Assembly (NCBI GenBank): GCA_037074705.1
Contig: CM073591.1
Location: forward strand, 35,382,587 to 35,446,586
Direction: 5' to 3'
DNA length: 64,000 nt
From: Zhengitettix transpicula
Taxonomy: Eukaryota; Arthropoda; Insecta; Orthoptera; Tetrigidae
Under the pieces are notes generated by a model. The model was not told the DNA's origin, did not search any database, and saw only the letters and a program-made list of their open reading frames with translations. Both the position numbers and the translations under genes were made by a program. Positions 10,976-21,362 of the stretch are shown here, piece by piece. The number at the start of each line of letters is the position of its first letter. Position 1 is the first letter of the stretch.

Positions 10976-11996
10976 TGTAATGCCAAGTAATTAACACATT
11001 AATTGTAAATTTGATCATCTAAATTTTTAGAGAAACATATTCTTGACGGCGGTACCGAACACAAAACAACAATGTAGCAGAGCATTGTTTCTTTGTCGGA
11101 AGCCCTGCAAAATGGCGTATGCAGCGCTCGGATTTGCAAGACGAGAAGCAGTTCACGTTATGATATGGCAGAAGGCAGGTCGCATTAAGAGTTCACGTTA
11201 TGATATGGAGGAAGGCAGGTCGCATTAAGAGTTCACGTTACGGTAGAGTGGAGTTCACATTAAGATACGGTAGAGTTCAGTCCGCATTTTGGCTCCTCAG
11301 CGATCGGGTGGTCGTAAAGAGATTAAACACGTACCGAGAGACGAGGACGAAATCGAAAGGCGAGAACGAAAATCGAAATAAACTTGCAGGAAAGCATAGA
11401 CAAAACATACACACAAGCCGAACTACGAAACCTGCTAAGCACAAACAGTTTTGGTGAACATAGCCAGGAAGAGATTAGCAGGAGTCAACCGAATGAGGGA
11501 GAGACGAAGAGGAGGTTCCTGGTTCCTGGTTCCTGATTTTGATCTAAAAATACTAATTTTAGAATCAGTGAGTTTTAGTAGAAGCTGTGCAAAACCCCGT
11601 CATAGTGCTTCGTAAGTCAAAAGTATCCTGGAATGCTGCCGTGAGTACCAATATAAAACAATTAATTATGTAAACCTGATTAAAAGATAGACGTCAGATT
11701 TCGTTCTCTTCCTTTGATAAAATTTGTTAAGTAGAGTCCATCTTTTTAGTATAATTTCGTCGACAAGTAAATTTCGTCTTTGTTAATTGACGAGTAAATC
11801 TTTTTATTGTAATTTGTGTTGATAAGATTTCTAAATAAATGATTAGCCATTATCAAACCCAGTAATGACCCTGAGATAAATTCTATTTGTAATTATTTGT
11901 GTAATTTTGTTTAAACATTGATAATAAATTATTTTGTTTGTTACAATTTGAATAATTATTCATTTAAAAGCCCATCGATTTAATTTAAATATTACA
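10976..11996 (+). mobile_element. Solo LTR, family L copy 1
   Basis: Starts TGTAATGCC and ends AATATTACA. It is flanked on both sides by ATAT (10972-10975 and 11997-12000), a perfect 4-base target duplication. It shares blocks in the same order with four other copies: GCTGCCGTGAGTA (11634-11646), TCAGATTTCGTTCTCT and AAACCCAGTAATGACCCTGA (from about 11856). TG…CA ends, 1 kb length and absence of coding sequence fit a solo LTR left by recombination. The ATAT target is what Ty3/Gypsy relatives of Drosophila 297 and 17.6 prefer. No internal region, primer-binding site or polyprotein lies beside it. Confidence 0.8.
11151..11270 (+). repeat. 40-bp tandem repeat inside the LTR copy
   Basis: GTTCACGTTA starts at 11151, 11191 and 11231, giving two near-identical 40-base units (second half GAAGGCAGGTCGCATTAAGA) and a decayed third that continues as GTTCACATTAAGATACGGTAGAG. 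I did not find it in the other family L copies, so it expanded in this copy or its close relatives. Confidence 0.85.
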
Positions 11997-12104
11997 ATAT
12001 ATCAAAATAATGAAGCAGTCCGGTACATAAAATGAATTTAAGTGCTTATATATTAAACGTAAAAATAATATATAGCTATTAAAACGAATAATTTATTCGT
12101 TACG

Positions 12105-12360
12105 TAACTTTTTACTGAGTTATGCCCTCAGATTGTTGACACTTGTGGTAGACGAAGAGTGTCTGCACTGCTTAACTGTTCGCGTCTTCCTCCAGTGTGC
12201 TGACTTTTCGTTACGATTTGAATGGGTTTTTTTTATTGTCATGCTGAATGCGGTAGATCATCTCAAATTGTCTGACTGATGAAACTGCGGTTTGGCTGAA
12301 GTTTCTCACAGGTCGGCCACTAAAACTGTTCTGTTCGCGGTTCCTCCAAGATTACAACTC
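12105..12360. repeat. Dispersed repeat of unknown type, copy 1
   Basis: Shares ordered blocks with 45945-46172: CCTC(A/T)GATTGTTGA at the left, TAAAACTG near the right and TCCTCCAAGATTA at the right end, at similar spacing. No ORF or terminal repeat is visible. It is clearly old and diverged. Confidence 0.5.
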
Positions 12361-14580
12361 TAACTACTCGCTTAGAATTCCTGGCATAGCTAAAAAAAAC
12401 TGTTATTAGTATTAGTTGTCGCTTTTACTTGTATACGCGTTGCCTGCACATGTACAAAAATAAAGCTGTGTGGTGCGAATAATAGTCATCTGGGTCTCAA
12501 AGCAATCGACCACAGCATATCAATAATTTTCGGCGTAGGATCGACAACTTTATTGCGTCTGTGTCCTAAGAAACTGAAAAATAATTATGAATCAGTTACC
12601 ATCAGTACTGCCGTTGAAAACCATACGATTTGTCTATCTTCTGGTAATCCAAGCGATTTTTATGCTAAAAAATTTTTTATTGCTCACACTTGGTATCCTT
12701 TTTGGATTTTTTCACAATTTCTTAATAATCCTGTTAGACTTTTATTATTTTCTTCTACCTGCCTGCAGACCATATTGTGTGGTCAGTCCACAATTCGGCC
12801 ACTACATCAAAAACACCGATTTAAAAAATATATTAATTTTCGATTTTAGCCCTCGCCTACGCCTACGCATATGAATGGTAGGGTATTGTTGAGAAAAGAG
12901 AAAAAAAAAAGGAATGAGGGAGAGACTTGAGAGTGTGCGTGCGTATTTATTACAATCAAAATTCAGATCTACACTCACCGATGAGAATCTATATGATTGT
13001 TTGCTAACATGGATGTCTTAATATTCTCCTAATTTTAAGGCTACGCCAATGAAATACAACGCAGAAGATCACACTGAGATATTATTTTTTATTTATATAA
13101 AACGTTCACTTTCTACGTTTATTTATTTTGCGTAATATAAACAACATTAACATTATAATTTTATTAATTGATTATATATAAGGGTCCTCAGAAAATGATA
13201 GGCGGTGCCAGCCGTCATGCCGATATTTTCGGAATCCCTGGAGTAATATATTGAAAGTAGCCAAATTTGCAAAGTGTTAAAGGAAGAATCTCAAGGATAT
13301 TTTGATAATTACGAGCGCAGTCACGCTAAGCCAATATTTCCTTCCCGAGGGCCGAAGGTAATTAATTAGAGAGAACTACGATTATTGCTAGTTCTGCTAA
13401 CATGAACAATAGTGTTTGTCCTCCTCTCTCTCCTTCTCCCAAAGGAAACGGCGCTACGGAATTTTAAGTAATTGAGTTTAGGGGACGTCGCGTCTTGGAA
13501 AGGTGGGAGCTGCAAGTTAAGCTTATTAATGGCGACCGGGAGTTTCTTGTTCACATTCGTAATGCAGTTTGGCTAACAAGTGCAATTAGGGAAAGTTGGC
13601 AACCGACAGACTGCTGTGCTGCGAGGGTGGAAGTACGTGGTCATCAGTTTAGTTCCCAAGCACAAACTTGCCACACCCTCACTGCCAAAATAATAAACTT
13701 GGACGAGGCTGTCAGAACAACGCAGCAGGAAATGTAAAGAATTACCATTAACAGAGAACAGAAGAGGATTAAACAACTCGGAATACTTCCATAAAAGCAG
13801 GTATTTAAAACCGGCAACTAAAAATACTTATATTCTGTTGTCATTTACAAAATAATTACTAAATCTACTTAGGTGTTCCATTTTTGTCTTCAGTTTGTTA
13901 GTCCTCTACAATTTCGATTCATAAATTTAAGGACAATTTATTTGAAATTTCTTCAAAATAACACCAATATCAATTACAATAATCATTTCAGTTTCAAAAT
14001 ATACGTTACCTTCTCTCTTTTTTTAAAATTGATTTATGGTCGCGTCAACCTGTTGGTTATTGGCGACCCTCTAAAAGTATTTACATAATTAAGTTACAGC
14101 AGGTTAGAAAATTTCCAATTATGAACAACGTTTCAAATAGCGGATGTCAGTTTTGCGTCTGAGACGAACTCTTGGAGGCTCTTTTTTTAAATAGGTCTTC
14201 GTTTACTTTTGCTATTCCGACGTCGATATCAAGTCCACTCATAATTATTTATTAGAATATTAGAATAAAAGTTATAATTAATGTAATATGATCAGGTCTA
14301 TTATAGTGAAGCTCCTGGTAACGAGTGACAGGAATTTTTATAAATATTATAGGTTAACCTATCAGTGGTCAATGTTGAAACAACATGAACTAACTATATT
14401 TCAAAGCAACAGGCACACGAAAGCTAGTCATTGTAGTAGACTAATGACGATCGTAGCGTTCACAGAAGAAAATGAGAACGGACACCTACTGCCAAGTGTT
14501 GAGGAGGAGAGAAGAGCCGACGCCTTGAAGACTACCCTAGCCGGATCCCCTGAGTGTGTGTGTGTGTGTGTATCTGCATG
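12361..14580. other. AT-rich stretch with a microsatellite
   Basis: No gene is recognised. Overlapping frames at 12553-12874 are hydrophobic and AT-driven. A (GT)n tract of nine units lies at 14553-14571. Confidence 0.4.
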
Positions 14581-14589
14581 AAATATCGC

Positions 14590-14760
14590 CCTCTCTGCTG
14601 TTAATTACCGGCGGCTCATTGTCGCCGAGAAGATGGCGCCGACAATGCAGATAGCAGGTCCCTATTGTCGCGAGATTTAGACGGCCTTCCGCATGTGGCG
14701 ACCACGTGCCCGCCGTAAATCACACCCGACAATGAACCACCTCAACTGTGGGGATTGTAA
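14590..14760. promoter_or_regulatory. Possible regulatory block with ATTGTCG sites
   Basis: A short GC-richer island contains CATTGTCG at 14617-14624, CGACAATG at 14640-14647, ATTGTCG at 14664-14670 and CGACAATG at 14727-14734. That is four copies of one heptamer in alternating orientation within 118 bases. ATTGT/ACAAT is the core bound by SOX-type HMG proteins in animals. TTAATTA-like cores and CACGTG are also present. No frame is convincing. Regulatory role is inference. Confidence 0.3.
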
Positions 14761-15277
14761 AACTCACAAAATACACACCCACCATCTGGACTCATCCCAA
14801 CACTAGGATATCGGATATTCTGAATCCAACCCTTTGGCTGTAGCTTGATCATTAGAATGTGGTTCCACATGTTTCCAGTTGTGTAGTTGATGTTCTAATT
14901 ATATGTAATGAGTTTGGTATATTTTTTAAATCAAGACCTGAAATCAGTCGTGCAACTATCTGCGAGAGTTATTCACTACCGAATGTCGGAGCAGTTTATT
15001 TTGTTGATTGTAATAAACGGGCAGGAAAGACGTTATTACATGAATCAATTTGTCTCAATTAATGAGGGAAATACATAATATTATTAAAGAACAAAACAAT
15101 TTTAAATATTTAAATTAATGAACTGTTACAAACTTATCAGAGATAATTATTTACTTGGTAACTACTTTTTATGCAGTGTAATGTGTCTAAAGACATTCAA
15201 AAGGAATTTCTTTGCAACTTCGAATGAAAATAACACATACATTTGTATAATCCGGCGATAAATCTTACTAACAACAG

Positions 15278-15367
15278 CTCTATGTCTACTACGCCGCTGA
15301 CGGGAGGCTCTCATTTCTCGAAGGACAGAGTAAAACCAGTGGCTCCTACACTGTACGTTGCGATCAG
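15278..15367 (+). CDS. Candidate coding exon, 90 bases, unknown protein
   Basis: Bounded by CTAACAACAG on the left and GATCAG followed by GTAGGT on the right. Two frames are open throughout. One begins at the exon edge and ends on a codon boundary (LYVYYAADGRLSFLEGQS…). The other contains ATG at 15282 (MSTTPLTGGSHFSKDRV…) and would make this a first coding exon ending two bases into a codon. The upstream pyrimidine tract is modest. The opposite strand is open too (15162-15557). I recognise no family. Splice consensus is seen; coding status is inference. Confidence 0.3.
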
Positions 15368-16674
15368 GTAGGTGAACGTTGACTTCTTCGCTTTGACGCT
15401 CCAATTTACAGGAATTAAACATTTCGGCGACGTAAATAAATATTTGAATGGCTTCTCCCTTCTTAGGAGCTTTAGCTCGACGGACTTTACATCTTGTCGT
15501 TTCTATCATCGATATGCGATCCAATTTCGCAAGTTTGAAACCCCCTATTCTCCTCACAGCTTCACCTGCACTGTTCTATCTCAATCTCTGTATCTTGCTA
15601 TTCTCTGTAAGTTCCTATACTATCGCATTGTCCCTCTTTCAACTCGTGAATTTTTTCACAGCACTAACAACACTTGTGAGAGCAACTACTCCAACCAAAT
15701 AAGCTGCTCTCAGGTCATTTTGATAGCTCCAGAACTCATTTTGCACTACATGCTTTACTAAAGTACCATCTGGCGTTTACGCAGCAAGTTGTTCATGCTA
15801 AACCGTCGCAAATGGACTACTGGACGTAGAAAAATTCACAAAATTAATATTTTAAAATAATTTCTGTAACCTTCTACGTAATAATACATTTATTAAAATG
15901 TCAACTCCAGATTTTACAGAAAAGTAATATCAGACTCATAAATATTTTATCAGAATATATTACCATTTAAAATCCTGAAAATATTACGCTAGATTTAATA
16001 CTTTGAAACATTTTGAGTACATCATACAATAAGAATGACATGAACAACTAATAACACTAATGGAATTAATAAAAAGTACTTAATTTCTATTGAAAATGCT
16101 TTATTTTTATTTCGTAACTGTATGTCTGTAACTAGGTACATCAACCTTCTTGTGTTACGTCCTCTACTCCTTGTTTTCTCGTTAATTATTCGCGTAATAG
16201 ACGAACAATAAATTCGCGTGTGGGTTTTCAATCAATTTAAGCGTCTGTTGATTACTAACGAGTTTTCCGTCATTACGCCGCCCTCGTAGTACTGGTAATA
16301 CGAATAGTAATGATGATAATGTTGATTACCAATACCATCTCAGGAAACAAGAATTTTATGGTCTCGGACTGGACGCCATTCGAGCGTGGTAATGAAAGTC
16401 ACTAAGGCTCGCACAAAACTGGAGACGTGCTTCAAAACACTTGAAGGAAAAAGTATCATTTGTCAATCGGAGGAAGATCTCGGTTCATTGAGTAGTGTGA
16501 AGGATGAGAAGGCAGGGCAGAAAAAACGATGTTCTCCACCAGATTTGTTACAAAGGAAAGCTCAGAGCTTGGCTGTTGTGGGAATTAAAAATTGTGTACG
16601 ACTGTCTAGACATCTGTAAAGAAACACTCACTTTTATAGAATCAAAAAGTGATAGCAAATATTGCGCAATAAAA
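15368..16674. other. Unassigned stretch
   Basis: No repeat or gene is recognised. A plus-strand frame of 77 codons at 16386-16619 (…SEEDLGSLSSVKDEKAG…) has a protein-like composition but no motif or splice signal that I can defend. Confidence 0.35.
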
Positions 16675-17409
16675 TCTAATACATAAAATAGACTGTTTTT
16701 GTGTATGTGTGTATATTTCTGTATGCATTTGTGTGGAGAAAATTTGACCAAATTTCGTATACGTGTTTCTTTATAATCGGAAACAAACACTGTGGGTGTA
16801 AGACACGACTAAAACGCCCGAGGGCGAGGATGGATGGGGGTGGAAATTTTAAAACATACAAAAACTACCGATTTCGGCGTAAAATAAATATTTTCCGGGG
16901 TCAGTTAGATGGCTAGTATTTATACTGATGTTGTTTGTGTAAATTTCAACCCCTTTTCGCATAGAAGGGGAGAATCCTTAGTGGTCGGGGTGGAGGGACG
17001 TTACTTTAAAATAACGCAAAAAAACAGCCGAAATTGGAATCGAATCCTGGGATATGGATGTCGCTGAGTTTAATTATGACATTCAACTTGCTGCTTAACC
17101 CCCAGTGGCAGGAGTGGGCATTTTCATATATACTTAATCGCCCGATATTGGCGTTAAATAAATATTTTTCGGGGTCAATTAGATTGACAGTATTTCTTCT
17201 AAAGTTGCTTGAGTATAATTTTAACCCCTTTCCGTGGCGAAGGGGAGCACCTTTATGGGTGGGGTGGAGGGGCGTTACATAAAATAATGCGAAAAGAATT
17301 GAGATTGGATACGAATTCGGATTTATGGATATGGCTAAGTTTAATTAGAATTAAATTCTTTTCCTGGATTTATAAATAAATACTCGGGGTTTTCCCAGCA
17401 TCCAGCTAG
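16675..17409 (+). mobile_element. Non-autonomous Helitron, family H2
   Basis: Starts with TC after an A (16674/16675) and ends CAGCTAG (17403-17409), fitting the 5' TC and 3' CTRR ends of Helitrons. The last 70 bases (AATTAAATTCTT … TTTATAAATAAATAC) match the 3' end of the Helitrons at 22988 and 29944. The 5' part (GAGAAAATTTGACCAAATTT) matches the minus-strand copy at 48773-49635. It holds an imperfect internal duplication of about 275 bases, each unit with a CCCCTT/AAGGGG hairpin (16950-16970 and 17225-17245). No Rep-helicase coding sequence is present, so it is non-autonomous. Confidence 0.72.
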
Positions 17410-17939
17410 GTTCGTACAACAAATATAACAGCAGTCATAGAGAGTAATAGTGTGTGTCTGTGTGTGTATTTAAATTACGTAGTTTCATTCCTTTTTTTAA
17501 TCGGAAAATTTTCTGCTATTGTATAATTTCTTACGAGTCTTGTTAATTCCAAGTACTTTTCGGATTTATTCTCAAGAACAAATTAACTTGAACATAGATA
17601 TTTACTCGATTTTTATAGAAGAAATTATTAAAGGTTTGAAAAACCGCATAGTGATATTCATAGAAGTGTTAACGACAATAAAAAACCGAAGAGTTGATAG
17701 GAAAGTTGAAGTGCTTAAAGAGTATCAAATTAGATGTAGGGCAAATAGTAGGAAATTTATGAATGTAGAAGTCTGTATCTTCACGAAATTCTGTAAATAG
17801 AATTACATTTTAATCACCGCCATTAATAATTTTTAGAATTTTATTTCATCTGCTACTAAATATTTCAATTTTGCATTAAGCCTTTGTTTCACTGACCAGT
17901 TTCTATCAACTATGACTGTATAGTATATATCCAAAAAAG
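17410..17939. other. AT-rich spacer
   Basis: A 93-codon plus-strand frame (17519-17800) is AT-driven and unrecognised. A short (TG)n-like run lies near 17449-17466. Nothing else was seen. Confidence 0.4.
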
Positions 17940-18148
17940 CTTTTTTTTATGTGTAGACAGGCTATGTATAGGGTAATCCACATAGTGGAAACTCCCCTCT
18001 TATAGCATAGGAAGGGATTTGAAAGGGGGGATTCGGAAGGGTAGAGGAAGGTAGCCAAGGTTTAACTAGGGCCCCCGGGCTATGGTTTAAGGATCCTACC
18101 CAGCAATTCGCCTAAAAGTGATACAGGGAAAACCCTATAAAATCCCCA
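17940..18148 (-). mobile_element. Family S retroposon, 5'-truncated copy
   Basis: The T-run at 17940-17949 is the complement of an A-tail, so the element reads on the minus strand. Its 3' end is the variant with AGACAGGCTATGTATAGGG and CTCTTATAGC. It is cut at its 5' side where the next copy's A-tail begins (about 18149). Confidence 0.9.
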
Positions 18149-18677
18149 TTTTTTGGGTAACAGGCTACATGAGGGTAACTCCCCTTTAATAGCATAAGAA
18201 TGGATTGAAAGGGGGGATGTTGAAGGGTAGAGGAAGGTAGCCAAGGGTTAACTAGGGCCCCGGGCTATGGTTTAAGGATCCTACCTGGCATTCGCCTAAA
18301 GAAATGCAGGGAAAACCCTAGAAAAACCTGCATCGGGTAGGTCGGGCATTGGGTACTTGTCCCACGCCCTTCCGATAGCGGGAGAGGAGTTTGCTGTGGG
18401 GACGCAGCATTCCCTTCTCCGTGCCTCGACCAGTTTAGGAGGCAGCTGGCCGACTATTCCAATGGGAATAGCGAACAACTCTTACCGTATGCCCAAGGTC
18501 TGTGACCCCGGAACATACACCCCTCAAAACAGGCCGAGGTGCCTCGGCTTGTGGGAACCTAAGTTCAAAAACGGAGAGGAATACCCAAAGGTAGCCCCTT
18601 CGTATCTCTCCTAAAAGGTTCTGCCTGCGAGAGAAAATCCCTCGCAGGTTACCTGCGAGAGTATCCTCCCTGAAGCC
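18149..18677 (-). mobile_element. Family S retroposon, near full length
   Basis: Runs from the A-tail complement (TTTTTTGGGTAACAGGC) to the 5' palindrome block CCTGCGAG … CTCGCAGGTTACCTGCGAG near 18626-18658. All family hairpins are present: GCCGAGG/CCTCGGC, TATTCC/GGAATA, ATGCAGG/CCTGCAT and a GGGCCCCCGGGC-type GC run. A sense frame of 60 codons (18296-18478) opens at TTG with no ATG. I regard the element as non-coding. Confidence 0.92.
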
Positions 18678-18943
18678 TTTTTTTTAGGGCAACAGGCTAC
18701 ATGAGGGTGATCCACATTGGGCAACTCCCCTTTAATAGCATAGGAAGGGATTATAAAGGGGGGATGCGGAGGGGTAGAGGAAGGTAGCCAAGGGTTAACT
18801 AGGGCCCCCGGGCTATGGTTTAAGGATCCTACCCGGCATTCGCCTAAAGAACTGCAGGGAAAACCCTAGAAAAACCTGCATCGGGTAGGTCGGGCATTGG
18901 GTACTTGTCCCACGCCCTCCCGATAGCGGGAGAGGAGTTTGCT
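18678..18943 (-). mobile_element. Family S retroposon, 5'-truncated copy in tandem
   Basis: Begins with a T-run at 18678-18686 and AGGGCAACAGGC, the subfamily with CATGAGGGTGATCCACATTG. It stops abruptly at GAGGAGTTTGCT (18943), so it is truncated at its 5' side. Its A-tail abuts the 5' end of the 18149-18677 copy, giving a head-to-tail array of three. Confidence 0.9.
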
Positions 18944-19965
18944 CTCTGCATTTGAGCTAGAATACAGTCAATGTTTCCAAAAATAACTGCAAGAAGCATA
19001 TTTAATTTGGTACGTTGCTGCGTTGTTCAAATGGATCGCAATAAACATTTGATTTCATCGGCGCGGAGGAAAAAAAATGACTCCCATTAGCTCGCGATAT
19101 GACAAACGCCAGTGTCGTAACAATAATCGTGATAATAACAATTTTAGCAATAATAATAACAGTGAGATCGTGGAGCACTGCAGCCATACTTATTCACACC
19201 CGTCGATTAAAACAGGGGAGACTATATGGAGGGAGATTTGGAGCTCTGGATAATTAAATATCATGCGAGTGGATGGACCGTAAATTGAAATGGACAATTC
19301 GTAATTAAACATTTTCCTGCTGGCATGTGCAACGGTTTAAAACAACTCGGGACGTCGGTGCTACTGAAGAGGAGCTACGCGAATTAAACTTTTGTCAATA
19401 TTACGGACGGCGATAAACTTTTCGTTCCACTACTACTGTTTCGTGTCAGCGCGAACACAGAGACTAGAAGAGATAGACCTGAGAAGGATAAAAGTGGGAT
19501 GCAAGGAAAGACAGGGAGAATGAGTATAGAACAATAAACATTTATGGATAAATAAAATTAATTACATAAATTTTCATGACACTAAATATGGGTAAGTATT
19601 TTAATGCTCCGAACTCAATTGGCAAAGTCAATGTCTTTCCGTGTAAATAAAATTTCTGGATTTTGCTTTCCATTGTTATAGTGTGTGATAAATATAAAAT
19701 TATATAAATAATTGTTAAGTTTATCAAAAAAAATATTTTTTTTGAGAAACTTGTTTTGACTCTTGAGACACTCAAACAGTGCCAATTTGAATAATTTAGA
19801 AAATCAAAATCAGACAAGGAGCCCAGTTCTACCAACAGGTTGAGAACAAATGCCACTAACGACCAGCCACTGTATAAAATGACAGCGTATAGTCTGGAAA
19901 CATGCACTACAAAAAAATAAACTAATGCAAATTACAAGACAGTGAAATGAATTTCCTGAGGACAT
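18944..19965. other. Unique stretch, no gene recognised
   Basis: Moderately AT-rich, with several AATTA cores (for example 19252-19310). It looks like ordinary intergenic or intronic DNA. A 121-codon minus-strand frame at 19542-19907 is AT-driven and hydrophobic, with no motif. Confidence 0.35.
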
Positions 19966-20208
19966 GTGTGTAAAAAAAACAGGAAGGACAGGATAAGGAA
20001 AGAAGAAAAAGAAAAGAAAGTCGGAATTAAAGGGACGTTAAGGCAAACAGTAGCTAGGGCCAGACTAAAGTGGTTTGAACATATCAAAAGAATGGACGGG
20101 AATAGAATAGCAAAGATATGGATGGAGAGAAAAATAAGAAGAACAAGACCAAGAAGGAGGTGGAAAGGTCAAGTAAAAAGAGAAGTAGAAGAGAGTGTGC
20201 CGAAGTGA
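19966..20208 (+). pseudogene. C-terminal fragment of a non-LTR retrotransposon ORF2
   Basis: The frame reads VARARLKWFEHIKRMDGNRI, then a basic run around RRTRPRRRWKGQVKREVEE and a stop. The pattern LxWFxHxxRM…R…R(R/P)RxRW is the characteristic C-terminal end of reverse-transcriptase ORFs from many insect non-LTR elements. No reverse transcriptase or endonuclease domain remains upstream, where the sequence is A-rich. It is therefore a 5'-truncated, dead fragment. A degraded continuation may run to about 20330. The clade cannot be settled from this piece. Confidence 0.75.
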
Positions 20209-20410
20209 GATAGAGGTGGAGATGGAAAAATAGTTTCTCGACAGGAAAAGATGGAGAAGCTGCGTTAATACAGTCAGTCACCCGGGAAACTGGAGATGGA
20301 AGAAGAATATGATGACGAATAAGTTTTATTTCTTTTTACAAATGGTGACTGATTCTGGGGATATAAAAAAACAGAATGAAACATATATATTAAATTCTAA
20401 ATTTATTGAC

Positions 20411-20918
20411 TTTTTTAAAGTAACAGGCTACATGAGGGTAATCCATGTGGTGGCAACTCCCCTTTTAATAACATAGGAAGGGATTTGGAACATAAGGAAC
20501 GGTACAGTAAGGTAGCCAAGGGTTAACTAGGGCCTCCGGGCTATGGCTTAAGGATCCTACCCAGCAACTCGCCTGAAAGTGATGCAGGGAAAACCCAAGA
20601 AAAACCTGCATCAGGTAGGTTGGGCTTCGGGTACTTGTCCCACGCACTTTTGATGGCGGGAGAGGGGTTTGCTGTGGGAACGACCAGTTTAGGAGGCAGC
20701 TGACCGACTGTTACAATGGGAACAACGAATAACTCTTACCGTATGTTCAAGGTCTGTGACCTTGGAACATTCACCTCTCAAAACAGGCCGAGGTGCCTCG
20801 GCTTGTGGGAACCTTAGTTCAAAATAACAGAGAGAGGAGAAGGCATCCCCCAAGGGCAGCCTCCTCCAGAGCCCTCCGGAGAGAATAGGCCTCGCAGTCC
20901 CCTTTCTATGGTCTATAA
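20411..20918 (-). mobile_element. Family S retroposon copy
   Basis: The A-tail complement TTTTTTAAAGTAACAGGC is at 20411 onward. All main blocks are present with more point changes than most copies, and the GGGACGCAGCATTCCCTTC block is partly deleted near 20680. The central hairpin has become TGTTCC/GTAACA, which keeps the outer pairs. The 5' end is diverged (CCTCCAGAGCCCTCCGG). Confidence 0.9.
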
Positions 20919-21099
20919 TTTTTTTTTAGAGCAACAGGCTACATGAGGGTAATCCACGTTGGGCAACTCCCCTTTAATAGTATAGGAAGAGATTTGAAAG
21001 GGGGGATGCGGAAGGGTCGAGGAAGGTAGCCAAGGGTTAACTAGGGCCCCCGGGCTATATTTTAAGGATCCTACCCGGCATTCGCCTAAAGAAATGCAG
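20919..21099 (-). mobile_element. Family S retroposon, 3' fragment in tandem
   Basis: T-run 20919-20927, then AGAGCAACAGGCTACATG and the 3' 170 bases of the element, ending at GAAATGCAG (21099). Its A-tail directly abuts the 5' end of the 20411-20918 copy, the same head-to-tail arrangement as at 18.7 and 57.8 kb. Confidence 0.9.
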
Positions 21100-21362
21100 A
21101 AATATGTGAATCGGTATTCGATTACCCAATATCGTGGAACAGACTGCGAGATTTATAGATATGTTCGGCAGGACATTCTTTGCTCCCGCTTGAACATTCG
21201 GCGTCTCGTGTGCCCAGATTTTTCAGTGTGTCCTCGTAATACTTGTAATGCGATCCTAAACGCAGCGGCTCCAGGAAAGAAATATGTAGATTAGTGCCGA
21301 GAGGCGGGACGGATGAGAAAGTCAACAACGTAGGATTTTTGATTGCCACCCGCGTCACTCAC

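Noticed and set aside
11151..11270. CRISPR-like direct repeats
   Set aside because: Units are contiguous without spacers and lie inside an LTR in a eukaryotic context.
12553..12874. Two overlapping hydrophobic ORFs, possible membrane proteins
   Set aside because: Phe/Leu/Ile-rich frames are expected by chance in T-rich DNA; no conserved motif.
15162..15557. 131-codon minus-strand ORF
   Set aside because: It overlaps a plus-strand block with both splice sites and has no recognised domain; kept only as a caveat to that exon.
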